Shown here: positions 42,200-51,179 of the stretch, one piece after another
How the letters are laid out: every line of letters begins with the position of its first letter
How positions within the stretch are numbered: the stretch's first letter is position 1
Assembly: GCF_001704635.1 (NCBI RefSeq)
Contig: NZ_MAXF01000157.1
Coordinates: 1-64,000, forward strand
DNA: 64,000 nucleotides
DNA from: Streptomyces sparsogenes
GTDB lineage: Bacteria; Actinomycetota; Actinomycetes; Streptomycetales; Streptomycetaceae
Direction of reading: 5' to 3'
Made by a program: the position numbers and the translations under genes
The notes under the pieces: model-generated
What the model was told of the DNA's origin: nothing
What the model saw: only the letters and a program-made list of their open reading frames with translations
The model's database searches: none

Positions 42200-44163
42200 G
42201 GCCGGAGCACCGCCGCGCCGTAGCGGCCGAGGGTCACCCGGTCGGTGACGGCCTCCCCCGTCAGCAGGTCGTGGTGGGTGCCGGGCACCTCCACGGTCAC
42301 CGGCTCGCGGCCGTGGTTGAGCACGAACAGCACCTCGCCCCGGCGCACGGCCTCGACCTGTTCGGGGAGGCCGTCGAGCACCGGCCGGACGCCCGCGTCG
42401 GAGGCGATCCGGACCAGCAGGTCGCGCAGCGCCTCAGGTTCCGGGAGCGTGGAGAGGTACCAGGCCCGGCCCTTGCGCAGGACGGCGGGCAGGCCGTCGA
42501 GTTCGCCGCCTTGGTACGCCATGCTCTCCTCGGCGGTGCCGTCGGCCTCCAGTTCCTCGGACCACAGGGACGCCCGGAAGCCCTCGCAGGCGATGGTCTC
42601 CCCGGCGTCCAGCGGCCACCACTCGTGCAGGGTGCGGATGCCGAACAGCTCGCGCAGCCGGGCGTCCATGCCGCCGGGGCGGACCCGGTCGTCCTGGTCG
42701 GCGACGCCGGTCTGGAAGCCGCACACGAGGGTGCCGCCACCGCGGACGTAGGAGAGGAGGTTGTCGATCGCCGCGTCGGTGAGCGCGTACAGCTGCGGCA
42801 CGACGACCACCGGGTACGGTGTCAGGTCGTGCTCGGGGTGGGCGAAGTCGGTGGCGAGGTGGGCCCGCCAGAGGGCTCGGTGCCAGGCGCGCAGCACGTC
42901 CGGGTAGTCCACTTGGGTCGACAGGCGGCCGTCGTGGGCGCCGGCCCACCAGGAGTTCCAGTCGTGCAGGACGGCGATGTCGGCGGTGACGGGCCGGCCC
43001 GAGACATCCGGTGCGATTCGCGCGAGGTCCGCGCCGAGCCGCTTGACCTCCTGGTAGGTCCTGCCCTCCTCCCCGGCGTGGCTGACCATGCCGGAGTGGA
43101 ACTTCTCCGCGCCCTGCCGGGACTGCCGCCACTGGAAGTAGCAGACGGCGTCGGCGCCCCGGGCCACGGCCTGGAGGGACCACAGCCGGTTGAGCCCGCG
43201 TGGCTTGGGGTGATTCACGCCCCGCCAGTTGACGGGCCCGGCCGCCTGTTCCATGAGCATCCACGGCCCGCGCGCCTGGGAGCGGGTCAGGTCCTGGACG
43301 ACGGCGCCGGACTGGGCCCCCAGCGGGTCGCGCGGGTCGGGGTAGATGTCGACGGAGACGACATCCTCCTCCTCGGCCCAGCGCCAGGCGTCCTGGCCGA
43401 ACCACAGCGGCATGAAGTTGCTGGTGACCGGCAGGTGCGGGGTGTGGCGGCGGACGATGTCGCGCTCGGCGAGGTAGCACTCCAGGAGCATGTCGGAGGT
43501 GAAGCGCCTGAAGTCCAGCATCTGACCGGGGTTGCGCATGTAGTGCGGCAGGCGCGGCGGCAGGATGCCGTCCCAGGTGTCGTAGCCCTGGCTCCAGAAG
43601 GCGGTGCCCCATGCCTCGTTGAGGGCGTCGAGCGAGCCGTACTTCTCGCGCAGCCAGCGGCGGAAGGCGGCCGCGGCCTGGTCGCCGTAGTCGAAGGTGC
43701 AGTACTCGTTGTTGATGTGCCACATGGTGAGGGCCGGGTGGCCGCCGTAGCGGGCGGCGAGGTCCTCGGTGATGGCGGCGGCGTAGCGCCGGTAGGTGGC
43801 GCTGGAGTGCGAGAAGTGCTGACGGCCACCCCACCACTCGGTGCGGCCGTCCTCGGTGACGGGCAGGGTGTCCGGGTGCAGCCGGCCCATCCAGGGTGGG
43901 GGTGAGGCGGTGGGAGTGGCGAGGACGACGCCGATGCCGTTGTCGTGCATCAGGTCCATCAGCGTGTCCAGCCAACCGAACTCCCGGGTGCCGGGTTCCG
44001 GTTCCAGCGTCGACCAGGAGAAGACGCCGAGGGTGACCGAGTTGACCCCGGCCGCCTTCATCAGCCGGACGTCCTCGTGCCAGGTCTCCTCGGGCCACTG
44101 CTCGGGGTTGTAGTCGCCGCCGAACAGCAGGCGGCCCCGTGTCGCGTCATTCAGGTCGGGCAT
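42196..44163 (-). CDS. GH42 beta-galactosidase, paralogue 4 (importer operon)
   Basis: 655 residues, opening GGDYNPEQWPEETWHEDVRL. Acid/base Glu153 is in HINNEYC and nucleophile Glu305 in LMEQAAGP, followed by the trimerisation and C-terminal domains. No signal peptide. It stands downstream of the two permease genes and overlaps GH95 by four bases. Of the four GH42 genes this is the one directly tied to oligosaccharide uptake and defucosylation, so it is the best candidate for trimming galactose from xyloglucan oligosaccharides. Confidence 0.94.
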   Translation of the reverse strand: MPDLNDATRGRLLFGGDYNPEQWPEETWHEDVRLMKAAGVNSVTLGVFSWSTLEPEPGTREFGWLDTLMDLMHDNGIGVVLATPTASPPPWMGRLHPDTLPVTEDGRTEWWGGRQHFSHSSATYRRYAAAITEDLAARYGGHPALTMWHINNEYCTFDYGDQAAAAFRRWLREKYGSLDALNEAWGTAFWSQGYDTWDGILPPRLPHYMRNPGQMLDFRRFTSDMLLECYLAERDIVRRHTPHLPVTSNFMPLWFGQDAWRWAEEEDVVSVDIYPDPRDPLGAQSGAVVQDLTRSQARGPWMLMEQAAGPVNWRGVNHPKPRGLNRLWSLQAVARGADAVCYFQWRQSRQGAEKFHSGMVSHAGEEGRTYQEVKRLGADLARIAPDVSGRPVTADIAVLHDWNSWWAGAHDGRLSTQVDYPDVLRAWHRALWRAHLATDFAHPEHDLTPYPVVVVPQLYALTDAAIDNLLSYVRGGGTLVCGFQTGVADQDDRVRPGGMDARLRELFGIRTLHEWWPLDAGETIACEGFRASLWSEELEADGTAEESMAYQGGELDGLPAVLRKGRAWYLSTLPEPEALRDLLVRIASDAGVRPVLDGLPEQVEAVRRGEVLFVLNHGREPVTVEVPGTHHDLLTGEAVTDRVTLGRYGAAVLRP

Positions 44164-44269
44164 CAGGCGGGCTCCCCGTACTGCGAACCGGCGACAGCGG
44201 CAGCCCGCTGAGGCGAAGCGTGCTCATGACATACCTCGGTCTTGAGGAAGGGGAAGGGGTCAAGGCGTC

Positions 44270-45196
44270 TCAGCCCTTGATGGCTCCGGTGAGCATGCCC
44301 TTCTTGAAGTGCCGCTGGACGAAGGGCGAGGCGACGGCGACGGGAATCAGCGCGAGGACCATGACGGCCATCTGTATTCCCAGGGCCGAGAGTTGTCCGG
44401 TGTGGACCGCCTGCTGGAGGCCGGTCGGGGCCTGGGTGTTCCTCTGGACCAGCTGGATGAGCACGTTCTGTAGCGGCATCATCTCCTGGTCGCTGAGGTA
44501 GATGGAGGCGTTGAACCAGGCGCTCCAGTAGCCGACCGCGTAGAACAGGGAGATGACGGCCAGCACCGCGCGCGACAGCGGCATGATGATGGTCAGCAGG
44601 ATGCGCAGGTCACTGGCGCCGTCGATGCGGGCGGACTCGGTGAGCTCGGGGGAGATCCCCATGAAGAAGGCCCGCAGGACGAGGATGTTAAAGACACTGA
44701 CCGCGCTCGGCAGGACCAGCGAAAGATAGGAGTCGGTCAGGCCCAGCGACTGCACCAGCAGGTACGTCGGAATGAGCCCGGCTCCGAAGAACATGGTCGC
44801 CATCATGGTCATCAGGAAGAACCGGTGCCCCAGACTGCCCGGCCGGGACAGCCCGTATGCCGCGAGCACCGACACCGTCATCGAGAAGAGCGTGCCGAAG
44901 AGCGTGACCCCGACCGAGACCATGATCGCGCGGCTGACCTGGCCGCCGCTGAGCAGTTCGGTGTAGTTGATGAAGGTGATGCCCTGGGGGATCACCACGA
45001 GGCCGCCGACCCGGTCGATCACCGGCTTCGGGGAGAGGCTGGTGACGATCACGATCCACAGCGGACCGAGCACCCCCAGGCAGCAGAGCAGGAGGAAGCC
45101 GCCCTTGGCGGTGAGTCCGACCTTGCTCGGCGGCTCCTCCCACGCGGGGCGGGGCGGAGCCTTCAGGCTGCGGATGAGCTGCGTGTTGAGGCTCAC
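44270..45196 (-). CDS. ABC sugar importer, inner-membrane permease 2 (MalG/LplC type)
   Basis: 308 residues from a GTG at 45196 that overlaps the stop of the upstream permease (GTGA). About six membrane segments. The conserved cytoplasmic EAA loop reads ELTESARIDGASDLRILLTI. The end (SPFVQRHFKKGMLTGAIKG) is typical of the CUT1 family that imports oligosaccharides. It works with the adjoining permease and binding protein. No ATPase gene is present; streptomycetes commonly use the shared MsiK ATPase, which is inferred here. A relic of a second copy is at 23847-24065. Confidence 0.93.
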   Translation of the reverse strand: MSLNTQLIRSLKAPPRPAWEEPPSKVGLTAKGGFLLLCCLGVLGPLWIVIVTSLSPKPVIDRVGGLVVIPQGITFINYTELLSGGQVSRAIMVSVGVTLFGTLFSMTVSVLAAYGLSRPGSLGHRFFLMTMMATMFFGAGLIPTYLLVQSLGLTDSYLSLVLPSAVSVFNILVLRAFFMGISPELTESARIDGASDLRILLTIIMPLSRAVLAVISLFYAVGYWSAWFNASIYLSDQEMMPLQNVLIQLVQRNTQAPTGLQQAVHTGQLSALGIQMAVMVLALIPVAVASPFVQRHFKKGMLTGAIKG

Positions 45197-46263
45197 TTCT
45201 TGTACACCCCCTGCTCGCCGAGCAGGTGCGCGACCTTGTTCGCACCCAGGACGAGACACACTCCGATGACTCCCTTGATGAGGCCGACCGCGGCCGCATA
45301 GCTGAAGTCGCCGTTCTGGATACCCACGTTCCACACATAGGTGTCGAGGACCTCACTGGCCCCCGCACCCACCGCCCACCGCTGAAGCAGGAACTGCTCG
45401 AATCCGACGCTCAGCGCGTCGCCCACCCGCAGGACCAGCAGCAGCGCGATCACCGGGCGCAGCGCGGGCAGGGTGACATGCCACATGCGTCGCCAGCGCC
45501 CCGCGCCGTCCATGGCGGCGGCCTCGTACAGATCGGTGCTGACGGCGGACAGGGCCGCGAGGAAGACGATGATCCCCCAGCCGGCGTCCTTCCACACGGC
45601 CTGTCCGATGACCAGGTACTTGAAGAGGTCCGCGTCGGTCATCAGGTCGAAGCCGCTCCACCCGTGCTTCTCCAGGGTCTGCGCGATGATGCCCGCGCCA
45701 CCGAGGATCTGCTGGAACACCGTGACCACGAGGACCCACGAGAAGAAGTGCGGCAGATACATGATCGCCTGCGCCACGGCCCGCACCCGGGGCCGGATCA
45801 CGCTGTTGATGACGAGCGCGAGGACGATGGGCACCGGGAAGAACAGCACCAGTTGGAGCACGAACAGGACGATGGTGTTCTTCGTGGCGCTCCAGAACAA
45901 CGGGTCGTCGAACATCCGCGAGAATTGCTCCACGCCCACCCAGGGGCTGTGGAAGATCGCCGTGATGCCGTTGCTGGAGGCGTACGGGTCGTATTCCTGG
46001 AAGGCGACGACGTTGCCGAGCAGGGGGACGTAGTTGAAGAGGAGCAGCAGGGCGATGACGGGCAAGGTCATCAGGATGAGCGTGCGGTCGCGGCGCAGCC
46101 GGACCCGCCAGGGGACCTTGCCGGCCTTGCCCTTCTTGCCTGCCTTGCCCGTCCTGCGTGGCACCTGGTCCTTCGCCGCCGCGGTGGCGACCGCGGCCGT
46201 CGGCTCCTCGACGGCCGCGGGGGGACGGGTCCCGTCGGGTCGGCTCCCAGCCGTGAGCGACAT
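45193..46263 (-). CDS. ABC sugar importer, inner-membrane permease 1 (MalF/LplB type)
   Basis: 356 residues from the ATG at 46263, which overlaps the binding-protein stop (ATGA). A lysine/alanine-rich cytoplasmic N-terminus (RTGKAGKKGKAGKVPWR) precedes about six membrane segments and an EAA loop (LYEAAAMDGAGRWRRMWHVT). It pairs with permease 2 to form the channel. The overlapping starts keep subunit production balanced. Confidence 0.93.
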   Translation of the reverse strand: MSLTAGSRPDGTRPPAAVEEPTAAVATAAAKDQVPRRTGKAGKKGKAGKVPWRVRLRRDRTLILMTLPVIALLLLFNYVPLLGNVVAFQEYDPYASSNGITAIFHSPWVGVEQFSRMFDDPLFWSATKNTIVLFVLQLVLFFPVPIVLALVINSVIRPRVRAVAQAIMYLPHFFSWVLVVTVFQQILGGAGIIAQTLEKHGWSGFDLMTDADLFKYLVIGQAVWKDAGWGIIVFLAALSAVSTDLYEAAAMDGAGRWRRMWHVTLPALRPVIALLLVLRVGDALSVGFEQFLLQRWAVGAGASEVLDTYVWNVGIQNGDFSYAAAVGLIKGVIGVCLVLGANKVAHLLGEQGVYKK

Positions 46264-47945
46264 CAGTTGCCGCTGCCGTTCTTGTCGAGAAGCTTCTTGT
46301 ACCAGTCGCGCAGCTTGTCGCCACCGGAGGACTTCCAGGTGGAGATGGCCTGCTGCACATCGGACAGCTTCTTGTGGCCGCGCACGAAGTCGATCTCCAA
46401 CTGCTCGAACTGGCTGGAGAGGGTCGCGTAGCGGGCCGGTTCGACGATGTTCATGCCGAAGGTGGACGTCTTCTTCACGAAGGCACCCTGCCGCTGCTGC
46501 CACTCGACCTGCTTGCGGGCGATCTCGGGGAGGTCGGGGTGGGCGGTGTAGGGAGCCGGGGCGGCCAGCATCGGCCAGGCGTTGACCACCTCCTGGTTGC
46601 CCTTGTCGTTCTTGACCGGGACGCCGTCCTTGACCGTGTAGTGGGTGCCCTCGACGCCGTAGTCGACGAACATCCGCTCCTTGGTACCGTAGGGCGCGGC
46701 CGCGAAGTTGGCGGCGGCCAGCGCGTTCTCGATCGTCTCCTTCGAGGCGCCCTTGCGGATCATCGACCAGATGTTGGCCGGCGGGTTGGCGTACAGCGTC
46801 GGGTCGCCGCCGTCGGCGCCGAAGTAGTCCATGCCCTCGATCTCGAAGTCGGGGTTGGCCTTCGCCTGTTCGGCGGTCAACCCGTACCAGGAGGCTGTGT
46901 TGTCGTTGTAGACCAGGATCTGCCCGGCGGTGAACCGCTGGCTGGCGTTGCCCGTGTTGGCCTTGTCGTCGGGATGGACCACGCCCGCGTCGAACAGCTT
47001 GCGGACCCACTCCAGGTGTTCGAGGTACTCGGGGTGCTCGATGCGGTACGTCAGCTTGCCGTCGTCCCCGATGTTCCAGCCGAGCGACCCGGCGGGCAGG
47101 ACACCGAAGAAGCCTGCCGCCGACCACCTCATGTCACCACAAGCCCACACCTTGGCCTTGGAGCTGGTGGCCTCCTTGGCCCAGCTGAGGAACTCGTCGG
47201 GCGACTTGGGTACGGTGTAGCCCTTCTTGTCGAAGATGTCCTTGCGGTAGAAGGGCGCGATGCCGGGCACGGGGGCGGCGGGCATCGGGATGCCGCGCAG
47301 CGCGCCGCCGAAGATGGACATCCGCCAGGCGTCGGACGGTATCGCGGCCAGGTTCGGGTACTTCTTGACCTTGTCGCCCGCCAGGTAGGGGCCGAGGTCC
47401 ATGAACTTCGCGGTCACCGCGCTCGCGATCTTGCCCACCAGTTCCCAGCTGGGCACGACCACCATGTCGGGTATGGAGCTGGAGGCGAGGACGGCGCCGA
47501 GCTTCTCGCCGTACGTGATGCCGTCCTGGTTCTGCCAGGTGATCTTGGTGCCCGCCGCGGCGTCGAGCGCCGTGTAGTAGGCGCATCCGGGCTTCGGCGG
47601 GGAGCCCCAGAACGGGGACATGATCTTGAAGGGGGCGCCGGTGCCGAGCTTGTCCGGGACCGAGGTGACCAGCTTCGCGAGGTCGACCTTGCTGGTGTAG
47701 CCGGCCGTCGAACCGTTCTTCGACGGAAGGTCCGGCTTGGCAGCGGTCTTGCTGGCGACGTAGGTCGGGATCAGCTTGTCCGCTGCCTTGCCCGACGTGG
47801 CACCCTCTCGCGAACCGCTGTCCGAACCGCCGCAGGCGGTGAGCAGCGGCATCCCGCCGGCCACCGCTGCGGTGGCGACCGCCGTGGAGGCGAGGAAGCT
47901 CCTCCGGCTGGGTCCTGAGGAGATGGAGGCGGCATTCGGCGTCAT
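46263..47945 (-). CDS. ABC sugar importer, Tat lipoprotein solute-binding protein
   Basis: 560 residues, of the long LplA-like type. The N-terminus has both a twin-arginine motif (SRRSFLASTAV) and a lipobox (LLTACGGS), so it is exported folded and anchored by a lipidated cysteine. The rest is a two-lobed solute-binding fold with many aromatic residues, as expected for long oligosaccharides. It is the first gene of an operon continuing with two permeases, GH42 and GH95, controlled by the operator about 140 bp upstream. The ligand is inferred to be xyloglucan oligosaccharides from the linked enzymes; the sequence alone does not prove this. Confidence 0.93.
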   Translation of the reverse strand: MTPNAASISSGPSRRSFLASTAVATAAVAGGMPLLTACGGSDSGSREGATSGKAADKLIPTYVASKTAAKPDLPSKNGSTAGYTSKVDLAKLVTSVPDKLGTGAPFKIMSPFWGSPPKPGCAYYTALDAAAGTKITWQNQDGITYGEKLGAVLASSSIPDMVVVPSWELVGKIASAVTAKFMDLGPYLAGDKVKKYPNLAAIPSDAWRMSIFGGALRGIPMPAAPVPGIAPFYRKDIFDKKGYTVPKSPDEFLSWAKEATSSKAKVWACGDMRWSAAGFFGVLPAGSLGWNIGDDGKLTYRIEHPEYLEHLEWVRKLFDAGVVHPDDKANTGNASQRFTAGQILVYNDNTASWYGLTAEQAKANPDFEIEGMDYFGADGGDPTLYANPPANIWSMIRKGASKETIENALAAANFAAAPYGTKERMFVDYGVEGTHYTVKDGVPVKNDKGNQEVVNAWPMLAAPAPYTAHPDLPEIARKQVEWQQRQGAFVKKTSTFGMNIVEPARYATLSSQFEQLEIDFVRGHKKLSDVQQAISTWKSSGGDKLRDWYKKLLDKNGSGN

Positions 47946-48083
47946 TGCGTCAACCCTTCATGGCGCACCTGGACACCCGGCGGTCGGCCGTCGGCTGTAG
48001 TGTCCTTGGTGGAGTTGGCTGAGCTGAAGCAGTCCTCCGACCACTACCGAGGGCACCCGACCCACACATGGGCGGCCTCGCAG

Positions 48084-48136
48084 TCGAAGCGCTTCGAAGT
48101 TGCTGCGAGGTTAAGTGAAGGTGTGGGGGCACACAA
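48084..48136 (-). promoter_or_regulatory. Promoter plus operator for the importer operon (pair 4, left)
   Basis: Minus strand: TTGTGT (48131-48136), 17 bp, TAACCT (48108-48113), then ten bases on a perfect TCGAAGCGCTTCGA (48084-48097). The leader to the binding-protein ATG is about 140 bp, longer than at the other sites; I see no gene in it. Confidence 0.65.
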
Positions 48137-48233
48137 GGGTCGATCCCAAGATTCCTCCGACGTGCGAGAACCCGAACGCCTCATATCTCACCTGAATAAC
48201 GGTCAGGGGTCGAAGATATTGCGCCGGGGTGTC

Positions 48234-48276
48234 TTGACACCCACCCCCGGGTCAACTGAGCATCGAAGCGCTTCGA
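48234..48276 (+). promoter_or_regulatory. Promoter plus operator for GH3-GH31 (pair 4, right)
   Basis: TTGACA (48234-48239), 18 bp, GAGCAT (48258-48263), abutting a perfect TCGAAGCGCTTCGA (48263-48276), 39 bp before the GH3 GTG. Centre-to-centre distance to the left operator is 179 bp, about 17 helical turns. Confidence 0.7.
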
Positions 48277-48315
48277 AAGCGTTTACACCGCTCCATCCGG
48301 CAAGGGGACCCCCAA

Positions 48316-51156
48316 GTGACCGCACACACGCCGCCAGTTCCGCCTTTCCGCGATCGGCGACTGCCGTTCGCGAAGCGCGTAGACGACCTTCTGTCGCGGC
48401 TCACCCTCGACGAGAAGATCGGATTCCTGCACCAGTACGCGCCCGCCGTGGAGCGGCTCGGCATCGACGCGTTCCGCACCGGCCAGGAGGCGCTGCACGG
48501 CGTGGCCTGGATGGGTCCGGCCACCGTCTTTCCGCAGGCGGTGGGCCTGGGCGCGACCTGGAACACGGATCTCGTACGGCGGGTCGGCGAGGCGGTGTCC
48601 AAGGAGGTCCGGGCGATGCGCGCCCGCGACGACCGCGTGGGGCTGAACGTCTGGGCGCCGACCGTGAACCTGCTGCGCCACCCTCTGTGGGGCCGCAACG
48701 AGGAGGGCTACTCGGAGGACCCGAGGCTCACCTCGGCCATCGCCACCGCCTACACCCGCGGACTGCGCGGCGACCACCCGACGTACTGGCGCACCGCGCC
48801 CGTCCTCAAGCACTGGCTGGCCCACAACAACGAGACGGGCCGCGACGTCACCTCCTCCTCGGTCCGCCCGCGCGTCCTGCACGAATACGACCTGCGCGCC
48901 TTCCGCGAGACGGTCGAGGCGGGCGCCGTGGCCGGCGTGATGCCGGCGTACAACCTGGTCAACGGCCGCCCGAACCACCTCTCGCCCTATCTGCGCGAGC
49001 ATCTGCGCACCTGGACCGACGAGGACCTGCTGGTCTGCTCGGACGCGGGCGCACCCTCCAACCTGGTCGACTCCGAGCACTACTTCGACACCCACGAGGA
49101 GGCGACGGCCGCCGCGCTGCTGGCCGGCGTCGACAGCTTCACCGACCACGGCACCGACAGCTCGAAGATCACCGCACGGGTACGCGGCGCTCTCGACAAG
49201 GGCCTGCTGACCGAGGCGGACATCGACGCGGCGGTCCGCCGCCAGCTCTCGGTCCGTTTCCGCCTCGGCGAGTTCGACCCGGAGCACGACCCGTACGCGC
49301 TCACCACGGACTTCGACACCCCGGCCCACCGCGCCCTCGCCCAGGAGGCCGCCGAGCAGGCGGTCGTGCTGCTCAAGAACGACGGCGGCCTGCTGCCGCT
49401 CGCCCCGGACACCCGGCTCGCCGTCGTCGGCCCGCTCGCCGACGAGTGCAAGCTCGACTGGTACAGCGGCACGCTCCTGCACCGCCGCACCCCGTTGGAG
49501 GGCCTGCGCGAGCGGTTCGGCCCGGAGCGCGTGCGGTTCGCGGAGGGCGTGGACCGGATCCTGCTGAAGACCTCGGCCGGTACCTTCCTGCACGTGCCCG
49601 AGACGGACGCCGACGACAAGGTCCGCGGCGCGGAAGGCGCCCTCGACCCGGCCCTGCTCGCGGGCCGGACGGACCTGCCCCCGCTCACCACCGACGCGAC
49701 CGGCACCGAGCTCTCCCTCATCGACTGGGGCGGGGGCGTGCTGACCCTGCGCGCCCCCGACGGCCGCTATCTCTCCGTCGCCGAGGACGGTCTTGTCCGA
49801 GCCTCCGCCGACCAGCCCGGGGGCTGGATCGTCCAGGAGACGTTCCGCCTGGAACCGCACGGCGACGGGCATCTTCTCCGGCACATCGGTACGGGGCACC
49901 CCGTCTCCGTCGCCGCCGAGGGCGTCAAGGCCGCCGACGGGAACGGGGAGGTCTTCGAGGTCGTCGTCGTCGAGAGCGGCGAGGACGCGGTGAGCCGGGT
50001 CGCCGCACAGGCGGACGTGGTCCTGGTGGTCGGGGGCAACGATCCGCACATCAACGGACGCGAGACCGAGGACCGCAGCACCCTGGCCCTCCCCGGCCAC
50101 CAGGAGCGTCTTCTGCGCGCGGCCCGCAGGGCCAACCCGAACACGGTGCTGGCGCTGGTGTCGGCGTATCCGTACGCGGTCGACCACGGGGAGGTGCCGG
50201 CGCTGCTGTGGACGGCCCACGGTGGCCAGGCGGCCGGCAGCGCCCTGGCCCGGATCCTGGCAGGCGACGTCTCCCCCGCCGGCCGCCTCCCGCAGACCTG
50301 GTACGCCGACGACTCCGACCTGCCCGACCTCCTCGACTACGACGTGATCGGCGGCCGCCAGACGTACCTCTACTTCGAGGGCACGCCTCTCTTCCCGTTC
50401 GGCCACGGCCTGTCGTACGCGTCCTTCTCCTACGCAGACCTCACGACTCGCGTCGAGGACGGGACACTGCACGTGACCTTCACGGTCCGCAACACCGGTG
50501 ACATCACCGCGGACGAGGTCGCCCAGCTCTACACCCGGGCCACGGAGCCGTGGGTGCCACGGCCCCGCAGGGAACTGGCCGCGCACCGGCGTGTCACGCT
50601 CGCGCCCGGCGAGGCCACGGAGATCGCCTTCCGGGTGCCGCTGTCGGCGTTCGCGTTCTGGGACGTGGCGCGGGGACGTCAGCGGGTGGCACCGGGCCTC
50701 CACGAGATCCTCGTCGGAGCGTCCAGCGAGGACATCCGCCTGGTGGGGACCGTCGACCTCAACGGCGAGCCGTCCGCCCCCCGGCCGGTCATGGTGGGCG
50801 GCCTGGAGGCGGTGGACTTCGACGACCAGAGCGACACGGAGATCGTGGACCGCGCGAAGACGTCCGGTGACTCCGTGTCCCCCGTGGCCGGCCGTGAGGG
50901 CGAGTTGGTGTTCCGTGACTGCGACTTCGGCAAGGGGGCTGCCGGAATCGCGGTGGAGGCGGCGGGTGAGGGCGCGGTCGAACTGTCGCTGGGCGGCGGT
51001 CCGGTACTGACAGTGCTCACCCTCTCCCCGGGTACCGCCGGACCCTACGACTACACCACGGTGAGCGCCCCCGTCGTGGTGGCCGGCGGTGTGCACGACG
51101 TCCGCCTCGGACTGCGCGGACCGGTGCGGCTCGCGCGCGTCACCTTCTCCGGCTGA
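48316..51156 (+). CDS. Large GH3 glycosidase with insert and C-terminal CBM6-like domain, paralogue 2
   Basis: 946 residues from a GTG at 48316. Same architecture as the protein at 29129-31996: GH3 barrel with nucleophile Asp243 in LVCSDAGAPSN, an insert with a fascin/trefoil-like segment (GVLTLRAPDGRYLSVAEDG), the NGRETEDRST loop, a fibronectin-III-like domain and a terminal sandwich (VDFDDQSDTEIVD onward). No signal peptide. It is the first gene after the operator and was followed by a GH1 gene (now a relic) and GH31. It would act on imported oligosaccharides as beta-glucosidase, working alternately with alpha-xylosidase on xyloglucan fragments. Confidence 0.92.
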   Translation: MTAHTPPVPPFRDRRLPFAKRVDDLLSRLTLDEKIGFLHQYAPAVERLGIDAFRTGQEALHGVAWMGPATVFPQAVGLGATWNTDLVRRVGEAVSKEVRAMRARDDRVGLNVWAPTVNLLRHPLWGRNEEGYSEDPRLTSAIATAYTRGLRGDHPTYWRTAPVLKHWLAHNNETGRDVTSSSVRPRVLHEYDLRAFRETVEAGAVAGVMPAYNLVNGRPNHLSPYLREHLRTWTDEDLLVCSDAGAPSNLVDSEHYFDTHEEATAAALLAGVDSFTDHGTDSSKITARVRGALDKGLLTEADIDAAVRRQLSVRFRLGEFDPEHDPYALTTDFDTPAHRALAQEAAEQAVVLLKNDGGLLPLAPDTRLAVVGPLADECKLDWYSGTLLHRRTPLEGLRERFGPERVRFAEGVDRILLKTSAGTFLHVPETDADDKVRGAEGALDPALLAGRTDLPPLTTDATGTELSLIDWGGGVLTLRAPDGRYLSVAEDGLVRASADQPGGWIVQETFRLEPHGDGHLLRHIGTGHPVSVAAEGVKAADGNGEVFEVVVVESGEDAVSRVAAQADVVLVVGGNDPHINGRETEDRSTLALPGHQERLLRAARRANPNTVLALVSAYPYAVDHGEVPALLWTAHGGQAAGSALARILAGDVSPAGRLPQTWYADDSDLPDLLDYDVIGGRQTYLYFEGTPLFPFGHGLSYASFSYADLTTRVEDGTLHVTFTVRNTGDITADEVAQLYTRATEPWVPRPRRELAAHRRVTLAPGEATEIAFRVPLSAFAFWDVARGRQRVAPGLHEILVGASSEDIRLVGTVDLNGEPSAPRPVMVGGLEAVDFDDQSDTEIVDRAKTSGDSVSPVAGREGELVFRDCDFGKGAAGIAVEAAGEGAVELSLGGGPVLTVLTLSPGTAGPYDYTTVSAPVVVAGGVHDVRLGLRGPVRLARVTFSG

Positions 51157-51179
51157 GGTCCGCACCGCCCCCCCTGTGC

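Noticed and set aside
48283..51165. Minus-strand ORF of 960 codons over GH3
   Set aside because: Antisense shadow of the GH3 gene with no recognisable domain or ribosome site.
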